Assembly: GCA_029959085.1 (NCBI GenBank)
Contig: JARWIR010000031.1
Coordinates: 8,618,001-8,682,000 of the forward strand
DNA from: Nemophila menziesii
Lineage: Eukaryota; Streptophyta; Magnoliopsida; Boraginales; Hydrophyllaceae
Length of the DNA: 64,000 nt
Direction of reading: 5' to 3'
Shown here: positions 1-10,904 of the stretch, in pieces
Numbering within the stretch: position 1 is the stretch's first letter
How the letters are laid out: the number at the start of each line of letters is the position of its first letter
The notes under the pieces: generated by a model
Told to the model about the DNA's origin: nothing
The model's database searches: none
Seen by the model: only the letters and a program-made list of their open reading frames with translations
Translations under genes and position numbers: made by a program

Positions 1-830
1 TCTATTTTTTATATATACATAGGTTTGATAAATGTATTTGTATTTTTATATAATAAATTAATGAAATACTAATATATAAACGGTGATTGTTACAGAAAGA
101 AGGAATTGTAAGTGCTCCAAAAAGGGATTCTACAAGATGGTGAAGGATTTGATATCCTTGTATGCATGCTAAAAAAAATTAATTCTCTTGATTTTAGTGT
201 GTAAAAGATTGACACCATATTAAAATAGTTGTAACTGAAATGAATATCACAAAAATATACACCCTACACGTAACATAACTACAATTAAAATGTGCGAAAA
301 AATCATTGAGAATGCACATGAATTTCTAAGTCCAAGTCACCATTATTTTGGTATTTAGATGTTCGATTAATTATTCAATATATTAGGGTAGAGACAAAAA
401 ATGCCATTAGAACATATAGAACAAGGTTTATCAGGTCGATGAAGACATTTTGAAATGTCCAAATAGCACTGATAGACAATAGTGATGTCTAGATGAGAAA
501 AAGAATGATCTTCCAAGATAAATAAATATATAAATTAGTAATACATAAGAGATATATTCCTTTTAGACACTTGACAATTATAGCAAAAAAATATTACTCG
601 TAAGCGCTCGAGAACCATTTAATGATGATAAATGTGTCTACACTTAATGCAACACATATAGTTTGGTGGCTTATTAACATATGAGATAATTTTAAACATC
701 ACGTTACACGTAAAATGCATTGTAGACCGAAAATAAATTTTATTCAGAAGGTGATCATAAATAATATTGTCTCGTCGATTTTGAACTCAGATGTATTATT
801 AGACCGATACAAGTACATATATTTTTTGTT
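1..830. repeat. Backbone repeat, alpha module (type I)
   Basis: Non-coding AT-rich sequence. Bases 1-75 are the tail of a beta module (GATAAAT..TATATAATAAATTAATG). From about 80 the sequence recurs almost colinearly at 48005-48765, including the phrase GTGCTCCAAAAAGGGATTCT, and more distantly at 16480-16800. No coding frame, tRNA or terminal repeat of a known element is visible. I cannot identify its origin. Confidence 0.7.
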
Positions 831-1700
831 ATTTTCATATACATTGTGTAATTAACCTCATCCTAAAATACCTAAATTTATTATCACAAATTTATTTTTC
901 TAGGTTATAAGCTTGTAAGCATTCATGAATATGATACAATTAAACCAACAACTATTAGTTGTGGCAGAAATAATCTCTTAGCGTGTAATAAAACTTAATA
1001 TTTAGGAATCTTTTATTTTATTTTATTTTCAATAGACGTATAGATGTGTATAATAACGTTTTCAATCTTTTCGCCCATATTTTCATCCTTATAAGACATG
1101 ACTATTTCCGATTTATGTACGTATTAAAATAATTTGACAAAGTCTATACATGATATAGAAAAATTAGTCATATTTTGTACATGATTAAAAAGTATCATGT
1201 TTATAGATTTAAAACACACCAATGAGTCTACAAATCCTATAAAGATTTTGAAATACATAAAAATATTATTGAATTTCAAATGAATATACCATAATAGTTA
1301 CTGCAAATATGAATCAAATATTTACATTCTTATTTAGTAACAGCTTAATGAAAGTTGATTCAGATCTGATACACATGTTTGTCTACGATATGATAAAATA
1401 TGTAAAGTTACATGTACTTTCTGTAAAACTTAAAATGTAATTTATCACATGTGTTTGTGGATTGTTTCTTACTTTCTATTTTGAAAAAGTTGTATTCACT
1501 ACCATTTAATAAATCATACTTACATATTTATTTTTTTGAGATAAATACATAATATAGCAACTAAAATAAAAACAAAAAAATATTTCATACACAATAAATG
1601 AACATAAATAAATAATTATAATAATTATATATAAATATATTTGATAAATATATTTTTATTTTTATATAATAAATTAATGAAAATATATATATATGTGTGT
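831..1700. repeat. Backbone repeat, beta module
   Basis: One of about nine copies in the window (others near 2640, 16830, 23750, 36690, 41030, 48760, 50370 and 58050). Markers are GTGTAATTAACCTCAT, AAGCTTGTAAGCATTCATG, CTTAGCGTGTAATA, ATAGACGTATAGATGTGTAT and a 3' edge GATAAATATATTT followed by a (TA)n(TG)n tract at about 1681-1708. Non-coding; function unknown. Confidence 0.75.
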
Positions 1701-2640
1701 GTGTGTGTTTGTGTTTTTGTATAAAAGGTACATATTTACTGATTTTAAAAATATGCAAATAAATACAAAAATTTATGTTCTATTTTCTTATATAAAAATT
1801 TTACAACTTTATATATATAAAATATAAAATTCAGCTAGATCAATAATAAAAAATATATATATATATATATACAAAAATATAGTTATATATACATATGTTA
1901 AAAACTTAGATATATACATAAATACATTTGAAAAAATTATTAGAAAATTAATGTTATATAAACAAAAAATTTAAATATTACAAATCATATCATTAGATTT
2001 ATAATATATTTTTCGTAAACTAGTATTAAATCGCCTAACTAGTATATTTTGTTTTGTTTTACCCTAACTGATACAAATATATGAAAAATTAAAAGGAACA
2101 ATTAGGTACATCGTACTTTATTATATAAATACTCTAACCAAAAGTAAAAAAATAAGAACATATGGCATACATATGTAATGTGAAACAAAATAAAGAAAAC
2201 TCATCGATTACATATTTGAAACAAACTTAAAGAAAGACAACCAAAGAAAAAAAATTCATCGGTTGCAAATTTAATTTATAATTATAACAAGACGTATCAT
2301 TTGTCTTGTTTTTCGTGTCATATCAATGAAACACAACTTATCGCTTGTTTAACTTGTATTTACAACATATTTCCTTGTCATTTTATCTAAATTGATTGTA
2401 CCCAAAATGTGAAAAATATTGGATTTTGTAATATTTAACGATGTAAAATGTGTCTTCACTTAAAGAAACACATAATTTTGTGTTTTATTAATACATTACA
2501 GATGTTGAAGCATCATATTAGCACGTTAAATGCAATCTAGAGTGAAAGTAAATTTTAATAGGAAGGTGATCATAAATAATCTTGTCTTGTCGATTTTGAA
2601 CTCAGATGTATTTTTAGACCTATACAAGTACATAGATTTT
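1701..2640. repeat. Backbone repeat, gamma module
   Basis: AT-rich non-coding stretch recurring at 37450-38270, 49520-50370 and, in part, at 23340 and 40670. Markers are TTTGCAAGATCAATAATA, CTTTATTATATAAATACTCT, CATCGGTTGCAAATTTAAT, TATAACAAGACGTATCATTT and CTAGAGTGAAAGTAAATTTTA. Its middle part is a diverged relative of the gamma-prime module (for example 18430-18880), so the large unit contains an internal old duplication. Confidence 0.7.
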
Positions 2641-3449
2641 GTGTTATTTCCATATACATGGTGTAATTAACTTCATTAAAAACTAACTAAATTAATTTTC
2701 ACAAATAATCACATAATAAGCTTTATTTATCTATGTTATAAGGTTGTAAGAATTCGTGAATATGATATAAATATATCAACAACTAATTAATTCTAGCATA
2801 ACTAATTTCTTAGCTTATAATACAAGTTAGTATGTTAGGAATCATTTTTTTTTTCAATAGACGTAATGATGTGTATAATAGTGTTTTTAATTTTTTAGCC
2901 CATAATTTCATCCTTATAAAACATGAGTATGACCGATTCCTTTATGTATTAATATAATTTGACAAAGCCTATATATGTTATTGTAAAACTAGTAAAAATT
3001 TGTTCAAGATTCAAAAATAAACACACCTGAGTCTACAAATCCTATAGAGTTTTAACAATCCATAAAAATCTTATAGTATTTCAAATTTATACACCATAAT
3101 AGTTAATTTAAATATGATACACATGTTGGTTTACAATATTATAAAATATGTAAAGTTACATGTACTTTCCGTAAAACTTAAATTGCAATTCAATACATGT
3201 GTTTGTGGATTGATTCGTTAATTTTTTCTTACGTTCTATTTAGAATTTTTTTATTCAGTACCATTTAAAAAATCATAAGTACAAAAATATATTTTTAAGA
3301 GAGATACATAGTATAACAACCGACATAAAAAACAAAAAACGATTTCATACACATTTAAAGAATAGAAATATATAAATCTATTAATTATATATAGACAGGT
3401 TTGATAAATATATTTATATTTTTATATAATAAATTAATTAAATACTAAT

Positions 3450-3451
<2 letters not shown>
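2641..3451. repeat. Backbone repeat, beta module (second copy)
   Basis: Same markers as the copy at 831-1700, diverged from it, and closer to 50370-51242 because the whole stretch 70-3450 is colinear with 48005-51240. No genes seen. Confidence 0.75.
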
Positions 3452-3515
<64 letters not shown>

Positions 3516-3516
3516 T
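3452..3516. repeat. (TA)n(TG)n microsatellite at beta/delta junction
   Basis: About 45 bp of TA dinucleotides followed by about 18 bp of TG. The same compound tract sits at the same module junction in other units (1681, 17665, 24616, 37407, 42000, 60487). This copy supplies the empty-site sequence for the Helitron inserted at 51243. Reading frames through it encode YIYIYI peptides and are not genes. Confidence 0.95.
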
Positions 3517-4263
3517 TGTTAATAGATACATATTTGCGAATTTTTAAAAAATACAAAAATATATTTTTTAAAAAGTATTTGCCTATATTTTTGTGTATAA
3601 TACAATAAACAATATACAAAACTATATATTTAAACTATAAACTTTTGCAAGATCAATAATAAAAATATATGGATCTATACAAATTATATAGATATTTATT
3701 GATATCTTAAATACTTAGACATATACATAAATACAGTAGAAAAATTTATTAAAATAATGATGATTCAAACAAAAAATTTAAGTATTACAAACTAGATCAT
3801 TAGATTTATAATATAATTTTGTTATACTAGTATTATACATATTAATTAGTTATTATAGTGGAACTGATACTAAAATATGATAAATTAGTATTGTTGGAGA
3901 GAAATATGAAATGAAACTGAGAGTTAAGTTTTAGATTGTACATATTTATATAACTTATAAATGGTTAGCTTCAATAACTGACTAATGTTGGGCCTAAGTA
4001 AAGAAAAGCCTTCATATAGTTCTTTGTGTTGATCGATTTAGGTTGGATTCATACTCAATCATCCACTACTAAAGAAGAGTTTATATATGAAATATATAAG
4101 CACTAGATATGACCCATTCCTGAAGACATTTTTAAGTAATTAATTCGACCTTTGCAAATGTAATAATAATAAAAAGGGAGGGTGATGTGATTTTTATTCA
4201 ATAATAAACGAGAATATGAGAAATTAATACGAATTATGAGAGTTTTGTGTTGATTTTGAGTTT
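3517..4263. repeat. Backbone repeat, delta module
   Basis: Recurs at 17704, 24640, 30950 (5' truncated), 42030 and 60560. Conserved phrases are GTTGGAGAGAAATATGAAAT, GGGCCTAAGTAAAGAAAAGC, AGAGTTTATATATGAAATAT, ATAAGCACTAGATATGACCC and AATAAAAAGGGAGGGTGATG. The TATATATGAAATATATAAGC phrase is TATA-box-like and unusually well kept between copies, but no transcript start or frame can be shown. Confidence 0.7.
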
Positions 4264-5433
4264 GAATATGAGTACAAAAATATCAAGTTATATATCTTTT
4301 TTGGACATAATAAATGTTAGTATAATATAAAAAACTTTAGACCATATATATCAATGTTATATAACATGTGTTGACCAAAGGTTGTGAATCTACATTATAA
4401 AGCATTTTTTTTAAACAATTCACATCCTCTACATAAACGATTATCTGGATAATCTACAATCCCTACATTCACTCCCTCATTTAATTTCATGTTTTTTTCA
4501 CATATGTTTTTATTTCAAACAAAAAAATATTTATAATTATTACCATATTATTTTTACGTCAAAACCATTTTAATTTATTGGACGATATAAATGCATATTA
4601 AAAACGGTAACGACGTCGTAATATTAATATTTAATGAATTTTTTAAAACATTTGCGTTCAATTTTTTATGTATATTTTTATTGATTTGTGACCTTTTAAA
4701 TTATTTATATTTTACAACTACATATATATGATAAAAGACGTCTACGATACATAAAAGACGACCATGATCATTTGTAACCCATTAATTTACTTATTCGCAC
4801 TAATTGTAATAATTGTTTTTACTAATAAAAGAAAACTTAATTGTCTCTTATATCACTCCATACACTCTATACACATTATTCTATTTTTTTATCCTAGCGT
4901 GTTGGATATCTTACTTTCTTCTAAGGGACTTAGGTTCGATACCGTAAATTGACAAAAACTTATTTAAAGGCTCACATAAGGGATTGGGGTTCGTTTCCTT
5001 GTTAATAACACCAAATCTTACCTTTTACATGAACCATAAAACAAGAAAATTAAATCTTGAACTATGAAAAATGAAATTTGAATTAATTGTTTTAAAAAAA
5101 ATGGTTGCAAGCTAAATCCAACAAATGATCTATAAGCATAAAAGAGTATGTCCAATAAATTAAAAATCATGAACCACACACTCCAAAATATTTGGATATG
5201 TGTTAATATAAAACAAAATCACGTTAACCTTAACCTTACATGTAAATCTTAATCTTAACCATACGGTTAAACGTAGAACTTAACCTTGCACTTTACCTTA
5301 AACCTTGAACTTTAAACATAAAACTTAACTTTCATAATAACCTTAAACTTAACCTTAATTTTAACCTTTACCGCAAACCTAACTTTATCGTTACCCTTAA
5401 GGTTTGAACCTCAATTCTAATTTGAACTAGATA
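4264..5433. repeat. Backbone repeat, epsilon module with short hexamer tail
   Basis: Non-coding block recurring at 11463, 12791, 19776, 27090, 34883, 44300 and 63440. Markers are GTGTTGACCAAAGGTTGTGA, TATTTATAATTATTACCATA, a tRNA-like A/B-box pair and CCATACGGTTAAACGTAGAA. It grades into a diverged CCTTAA hexamer tract at 5222-5410 and is cut off by the minisatellite at 5434. Confidence 0.7.
4893..4950 (+). other. tRNA-like A-box/B-box pair inside epsilon (possible SINE relic)
   Basis: TAGCGTGTTGG at 4895-4905 resembles a Pol III A box and GGTTCGATACC at 4933-4943 matches the B box (GWTCRANNC), spaced 27 nt. The same pair is at 11838/11876, 27729/27767 and about 44370/44408, where the B box reads GGTTTGATTCC. 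No tRNA cloverleaf is complete, so this is a tRNA-derived relic embedded in the repeat rather than a tRNA gene. Spacing is at the short end for A-B pairs. Confidence 0.45.
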
Positions 5434-6270
5434 GTTGACTGAATATCCGAAACACTCAAGTTTGACCCTAATTGTTGACTAGATACCCCAAACACTAAAC
5501 TTTGACATTAATAGTTGACTGAATACCCCAGACAATCAAGTTTGACCATAACTATTGACTAGAAACTCCAAATACTCAACTTTGACCCAAATAGTTGACT
5601 AGATACTCCAAACACTCAAGTTTGACCAAAATAGTTGACTAGAAACTCCAAACACTCAATTTTGACCCAAATAGTTGACTAGATACCCCAAACACTCAAT
5701 TTTGACCCAAATAGTTGACTAGATACTCCAGACACTCAACTTTGACCCAAATAGTTGACTAGATACCCCCAAGCACTCAACTTTAACTTTAATAGTTGAC
5801 TGAATACACCAAACACTCAAGTTTGACCCTAACTGTTGACTAGATACCCCAAACACTCAACTTTGACTTTAATAGTTGACTGAATACCCCAAACACTCAA
5901 GTTTGACCCTAACTGTTGACTAGATACCCCAAACACTCAACTTTGACTTTAATAGTTGACTGAATACCCCAAACGCTCAAGTTTGACCCTAACTGTGGAC
6001 TAGAAACTCCAAACACTCAACTTTGACCCAAAAAGTTGACTAGAAACTCCAAACACTCAAGTTTGTCCCAAATAGTTGACTAGATACCCCAAGCACTCAA
6101 TTTTGACCCAAATAGTTGACTAGATACCCAAAACACTCAATTTTGACCCAAATAGTTGACTAGATACTCCAAACACTCAATTTTGACCCAAATACTTGAC
6201 TAGATACTCCAAATGACTAATTTGACCCAAGTTTAACTATAAATGCTGACTAGATACCCCAAACGATTGA
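5434..6270 (+). repeat. 40-bp minisatellite, about 21 copies
   Basis: Tandem array of a 40-bp unit that begins GTTGACTAGATACCCCAAAC and continues ACTCAACTTTGACCCAAATA. In 5780-6000 two variants alternate (TGACTGAATACCCC..GTTTGACCCTAACT and TAGATACCCC..CTTTGACTTTAATA), forming an 80-bp dimer. Each unit normally carries two TTGAC cores, which is the core of the plant W box, but there is no evidence of regulatory use. Confidence 0.95.
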
Positions 6271-6403
6271 GTGCTTGAAACTAAATATAATTTATTGATA
6301 GTTTGGAATTGAATTTAATTTAAATGATCATTTGGAAGTGAATTGAAATATTGGATTATTGCAAATGGAGGTAAGTTTATTTTTTAAATTTTTAAAAAAA
6401 AAT
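6271..6403. other. Short AT-rich spacer, nothing recognised
   Basis: Low-complexity AT-rich sequence between the minisatellite and the first GCGACTAC palindrome. If a CACTA transposon end is present it should lie near here, but I do not see a CACTA terminus. Confidence 0.5.
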
Positions 6404-6700
6404 TCTAGCGACTACCTATTAGCTCTAGCGAGTAGTTCATATTCATGAACTAGTCGCTAATGACTCTTAACAACTAGCGACTACAATGTAGTCGCTAAAC
6501 GTCGAATTAATTTCCCTTTACTCCATGGAGGTCCATTTTCCCGTCCACGAAAGGACACGCGTTTTAGTCTGAGGTCTAGCGACTACATTGTAGTCGCCAA
6601 AGACCAGTTGACGTGGTCAAAATACAGACACGTGTAAGTAATCGACTCTCTGGCGACTACTTTCCTTATCTCTAGCGACTACACGAAGTAGTCGCTAGAA
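6404..6700. repeat. Palindromic TAGCGACTAC subterminal-type repeats
   Basis: Four imperfect or perfect inverted pairs of TAGCGACTAC: around 6424-6458 (with variant CTAGCGAGTAG), 6475-6497 (3-nt loop AAT), 6576-6599 (loop ATT) and 6672-6698 (loop ACGA), plus single copies at 6404 and 6652. Clusters of short repeated motifs next to the ends are typical of CACTA/En-Spm elements, where the transposase binds. Only the upstream side of the pseudogene carries them; no matching cluster is seen downstream. Confidence 0.7.
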
Positions 6701-7871
6701 AAAAATCCCTATATCTACACCGAGAGCTCACTATTCACATTCATTCCTTATACAAAAAATAAAAAAAACGAGAGATCTTCTTTTATCCACTCGAAGGGGC
6801 GATTCTAGGATCAAAGCAACATCAAATCTTCAACAAAGGTAAACAAATCCAACCCAAACAATCTCATTCCATTCCATTTTCTATAATTTCTTAAGTTTTT
6901 TTTCTCCATTTTTATATTTCTAATCATTTTTTTTTTGTTTGTGTTTCAATCCGAATCAATATGGCATGGATTCAACACCAAATCAGCTCCAATTTCATCC
7001 TATAAGGTAAGTATTCCAACCAATTTTTGTCTTTTAATTTTCATGTCTTTTTTTGTATTTTTTTCTTTGATGATTACATGTTATTTTTAATTCCGAGAGT
7101 AATAGGGTGTAATTAAAGTGTTGTATGAATTTTTTTAAACCAAAAATTGATGTTAAATGGTTGAAAAATCTAATTTGTGAAATCTAATTAATTTTTTTTC
7201 CTTTTTTTGGTGCTTGAATCTTAAATCCGAATTTAAGTAGTGTTATTAGGGTTTATTTTTTGTTAATTTAAACATGTAATTCATGGTTTTTTTGAAAATT
7301 AATTTGGATGATTTTTTGGGAATTTTGTGATTTTTGTTATGATTTTTAGGAAAAATATATAAGGACTTTTATGCAATTTTATAAAAAATAAATAGGGACT
7401 TTCATGATATTTTATAAAAATAAATAGCGGCCTTTATTCAATTAAAAAAATATATAGTGACTTTTATGCAATTTTATAAAAAATAAATATGGACTTTCAT
7501 GAAATTGTATAAAAATAATTAGGGATCTTTATGCAATTTAAAAAATATATAGGGACTTTTATGCAATTTAAGAAAAATATATTTATTTTACTATATAATA
7601 ATAGTTTTTTAAATATTAAAAAAATTATAAATTATTTTATTATATGACTAATATAATTGTTTTTGTATAATACAGATTGTACGTGTGTTATATATTGGAT
7701 GTGAAAGATTCCCGATGTTTTATTTATGTTTTTAATTTATTTGATTTATTTAATTTATGATTGTAATAATTTATTTTATTTTATTTTCATGTTTTTATTT
7801 TTGGTGATGTAATAATTTAGTATTTTTTATGTTTTTTTATTCTATATTTTAATTTCACTATAAAATGCTAG
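6701..7871 (+). other. Probable leader exon(s) and first introns of the CACTA-type gene
   Basis: After the last palindrome the sequence has a TATA-like CCCTATATCTAC, then a moderately GC-richer stretch ending CAACAAAG|GTAAACAAAT (donor at 6839) and later CCTATAAG|GTAAGTATTC (donor at 7007). These are plausible leader exons with GT donors; start and acceptors are uncertain. The rest is T-rich intron-like DNA containing a small tandem repeat at 7352-7590. Confidence 0.4.
7352..7590. repeat. About 30-34-bp tandem repeat within intron
   Basis: Seven degenerate copies of a unit built on AGGGACTTTTATGCAATTT followed by ATAAAAAATAAAT, starting near 7363, 7396, 7427, 7457, 7491, 7523 and 7552. Lies between the putative leader exons and the first coding exon of the CACTA-type pseudogene. 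Confidence 0.8.
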
Positions 7872-9591
7872 ATGGCCGATGTGATGACTAGACAACACGG
7901 AGGGGACGGTGGGGGTAGAGAACTAAATCAAAATCCAAACAGAAATTTAGCCGACTGTGCAAACCAGCCCGGTAAATAAACAAATTCAAATTATTAATTC
8001 CTTAAAAAATAAAGTCAACACTAATTAATTCAATGTTAAAACCGTTAGACGAAAAAAAGGGGTAGCGCTGCACTCAAAACTGCGATGAGGGCACTAAAAG
8101 CTGTAGGATGGCCTTTGCCGGTAGATTTTTGTAACTAGACGACACGTGGAGTCCATCAGGCAAGTACGGGCACCACGTTTCGCAAGTGTTCAGCATTACA
8201 GTTCGAGAGAGGATTCCACCCTATCACCCGGCTTGGGATAAAGTACCGGACGCGGACAAACACGCCGTGATTAAGAGATTATCGGTACAAATTTAATTGT
8301 TAATATTTTTAAAAATTAATTTATTATTCTAATTTAAATTTAAATAATATATTTTTTATAGAATTATTTTGACAAAAAGAGTTGGAGAAAGAGGAATGAC
8401 TAGAATTTGATTCACGGAAACCTAGACGATACGATGAGGATCAGATTTAAGGACTACAAACATAACGGGAAGAAGAAGTTTTGGAGAAAAGGTTTGAAGC
8501 CGGATTGGTTATCCGATGAGGTGTGGGCTAAGTGTTGTGAGTATTGGGGCTCGAGAAAAGCAAAGGTGAACTTTTGATTTTTTTAATTTAAGTATATATT
8601 TTAAATTATAATAGTTTTTATTAATAATTGAATTTTAAATTTTTGTAGCATCAAGCAAAAGAAAATAAAAAGAATCGAGAAAAGCAAAAAAACAAGAGTG
8701 GAGCGGGGTCGAGGAGGTATTCCCGAACTCGGGATATGCTATACGAGGTGGTTTTTTATTTAATTAAATTCTTTAATTATTAATTTATTATGTATTTTGA
8801 ATATTTTTTATTTTTATGAAACAGGGTGAAGAATTATTCCCGAGAGGGAATCTGGTGATCAGGGATGAGGCTACCCAACAAGACATCCCAATTCCGCGTG
8901 TGGGTGGTTTTTACGAGGTGGTGGGTAAAAGCAAGAAGACGAAACAGTGGAGGTCGGAGGGCTACGGAAAACGCCGATGTAAGTTTTTTTTATAAGTTAA
9001 TTATTAATTATTTTTTCATCTTAAGTCAAATTTAATTAATTTTTTGTTTATTATGTAACCGAAATTGGTCAAGGACGCGATGAAGGAAAAGGTGACTCAG
9101 AGTCAATCTGAGTCAACCGATGGTCAAGGCTTGAGTCAAAAGGTGCAATACGATTACGTGAGGAGCACCGCAAAGGCGATCAGGTGACCGAATAGGAGCT
9201 TTATACCGGGCATTGGCCATCCGAGAAAATCGAAGAAGAAAGCTAAGAATACTCCAGCCCAAAACGAGCAGCACGAGGAGATGATGGCGGCGACTAACGA
9301 GCTCCGAGTATCCAGCGGTCTTCCACCGTTCCCCCGCCCTGAACGTTGCTCTACTAGCAACGAGCCTCCAGTTTATTCGATGGCTGTTGTGAGTGATTCC
9401 ATCGCTTATATTAACCAGTTGAGGGCAGAGAAAGGCGAGACCCCCTCCAGCCTATGAATGCGGACTCCACTCCTCCTAGCGGTGATGAAGATGAAGAAGA
9501 TGATGATAGTAGTAGTGATGATAGTGATGATGGTGAATATGGTGACGAGAACGAGAATGAAGAAGATGTTTATACCCGGCTCGGATTCTAG
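7872..9591 (+). pseudogene. Degenerate CACTA/En-Spm plant transposase-like gene (Transposase_24 type)
   Basis: Exon-intron pseudogene. Exon at 7872-7971 starts ATG (MADVMTRQHGGDGGG..) and ends at GT 7972. A second exon around 8045-8298 encodes VRERIPPYHPAWDKVPDADK. The exon from about 8361 reads MRIRFKDYKHNGKKKFWRKG then WAKCCEYWGSRKAK; the next (8650-8748) reads HQAKENKKNREKQKNKSGAG. The run DYKH..KK..W..YW.S.KAK..NK.NR matches what I know of the plant Ptta/En/Spm family. Further exons are at 8826-8979 and about 9065-9591, ending in an acidic D/E/S tail (DEDEEDDD..). Damage: in-frame TAG near 8402, a frame break near 8140, an in-frame TGA near 9186, a doubtful acceptor near 9065, and a frameshift in the C-run near 9445 before the acidic tail. 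Not functional as read. Confidence 0.8.
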
Positions 9592-9710
9592 ATATCGTTG
9601 TTGTTGGTGTTTATTTTATCTATTTTATTGGTTATGTATTAAGACTTTTATTTAATTTTGGTTTGGTTTGGTTTGACTTTGACTTAGTTTGACTTTGGTA
9701 CTTTGACTTG
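9592..9710. other. 3' flank of the CACTA-type gene with TTTGGTTTGACTTTG repeats
   Basis: Pyrimidine/G-rich short repeat (GTTTGGTTTGACTTTGACTT) between the acidic-tail stop and the next inverted-repeat arm. No gene. The expected downstream end of a CACTA element is not visible here. Confidence 0.5.
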
Positions 9711-10625
9711 TTTTTCAAATTCCACAACAGGCGCACATCTTTAAATTTTTTTTATAAAAAATCATAATAAAATCCAAAAGAATAAAAAATTTATTAGACG
9801 GGACAAATTTATATCTACTTCAGCAGATTTTTTTGATTTTTTTTGATTTTTTTGATTTTTAAATTTGTATATTTATTTTTATGTGTTCCTACAATACACA
9901 AAAATATATTTATGTATTCGTGTAACGCAAAAAATTCAAAAATCAAATTAAAGCATTCTCTTGTTTAACAAAATCATTTTTTCTCTTTATTTTGTCACAT
10001 GTACACTAGTTTTACTTCTTTTTAACTGTCTTGATGTAAAAACTTTTTGTCTAACCTTTTTTACTTTTGTGTTGCTGTAATACACAAAACATTTATTTGT
10101 GTACAACAGTAACACACACATTAATCTTTTCTCTTCTAATCAAACAAATCAGTTTGTGTGTTACAAAACCACAAACTGAAAAGGGCATAACTAAAATGGA
10201 GTACATGGTTTTGTGTGTTGCTGTAATATACAAATGAGTGTTTCATATGTTGGATCAACATAAGAAATAACAAAAATAGGTTGGGCAAAAAGATAATACA
10301 TCAAGATAGTAAAAAAAAGTAAAAATAGGGTTTATGCAACTAATAAAAAAAAATTATTAAAGAAAAGAATATTTTAGATTGATTCTATGATTTTATGTGT
10401 TATATAAATACATAAATATATTTTTGTGTATTGTAGGAACACATAAAACTGAATATCAAATGTAAAAATAAAAATCAAAAATCAAAAATCTCGATGATAT
10501 AAATATGAACTTACTTGCTTTGTCAAAAAGTAAAATTTTTTAATTTTTTTGATTCTTTTGAATTTAATTATGATTTTTTATATAAAAATCAACAGACACG
10601 CGCGTGTTGTGGTGTTTGAAAAAAT
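9711..10625. mobile_element. Fold-back element with about 200-bp inverted arms
   Basis: The left arm (9711-9925) and the reverse complement of the right arm (10395-10625) align over about 200 bp. Both outer ends read TTTTTCAAA..CCACAACA..GCGC, both have TATAAAAAATCATAAT, and both share TTATGTGTTCCTACAATACA followed by CAAAAATATATTTATGTATT. The interior has repeated TGTGTT..AACACA-like imperfect palindromes (for example TGTGTTGCTGTAATACACAA). No coding capacity. The arms and interior style resemble the element at 58895-60446, so it may be a non-autonomous Mutator-like or fold-back transposon. Target duplication not resolved. Confidence 0.75.
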
Positions 10626-10639
10626 TGTTTTTTGGGTAC

Positions 10640-10865
10640 ATGTGTGATCTGGGATTGCTTTCGCGCACCACGACTTATCCCACAGGGATATACACGTCTC
10701 CCCATGTATATTGTGAAGTAATTCAGAATTAGGTTACCATGTTCAGGGAGGGGTTTGAACATTGTACCTCTTACTTTACACACGTTAGGGAGAGTATTCG
10801 AACTCTAGACCTCCCCTTAAGTGCTGAAGAAATAGTAAGTCTCTAGGCAGTTGAGCTAATTCATG
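10640..10865 (-). mobile_element. tRNA-derived SINE, minus strand
   Basis: On the minus strand TTAGCTCAACTGCCTAGAG (10859-10841) is an A-box-like tRNA start, and GAGTTCGAATAC (10805-10794) is a B box 35 nt downstream; a second B-like GTTCAAACCCC lies at 10760-10750. The body ends in GTGGGATAAGTCGTGGTGCG and CGAAAGCAATCCCAGATCAC, which resembles from memory the 3' body of SINEs common in eudicots (unverified). About 225 bp, inserted between the fold-back element and a duplicated right arm. Noticeably higher in GC than its surroundings. Confidence 0.7.
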
Positions 10866-10904
10866 TTCAAGGAGGAATTCGAGCGTTGACAAAATCTTTT
10901 TCAG

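Noticed and set aside
3434..3619. Minus-strand open frame rich in YIYIYI and HTHTHI
   Set aside because: It is only a translation of the (TA)n(TG)n microsatellite; the same applies at 37309-37497.
4895..4943. Functional tRNA gene
   Set aside because: Only A- and B-box-like motifs are present; no acceptor stem, anticodon arm or complete cloverleaf can be drawn.
5434..6270. CRISPR-like array
   Set aside because: The 40-bp units are contiguous with no unique spacers, in a plant genomic context; it is an ordinary minisatellite.
9154..9360. Minus-strand 68-codon frame with hydrophobic stretch
   Set aside because: Antisense shadow of the last CACTA-type exon, which is the strand with the recognisable protein order.
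9458..9655. Met/Val-rich 65-codon frame on the plus strand
   Set aside because: Out-of-frame reading of the acidic D/E/S tail of the CACTA-type gene.
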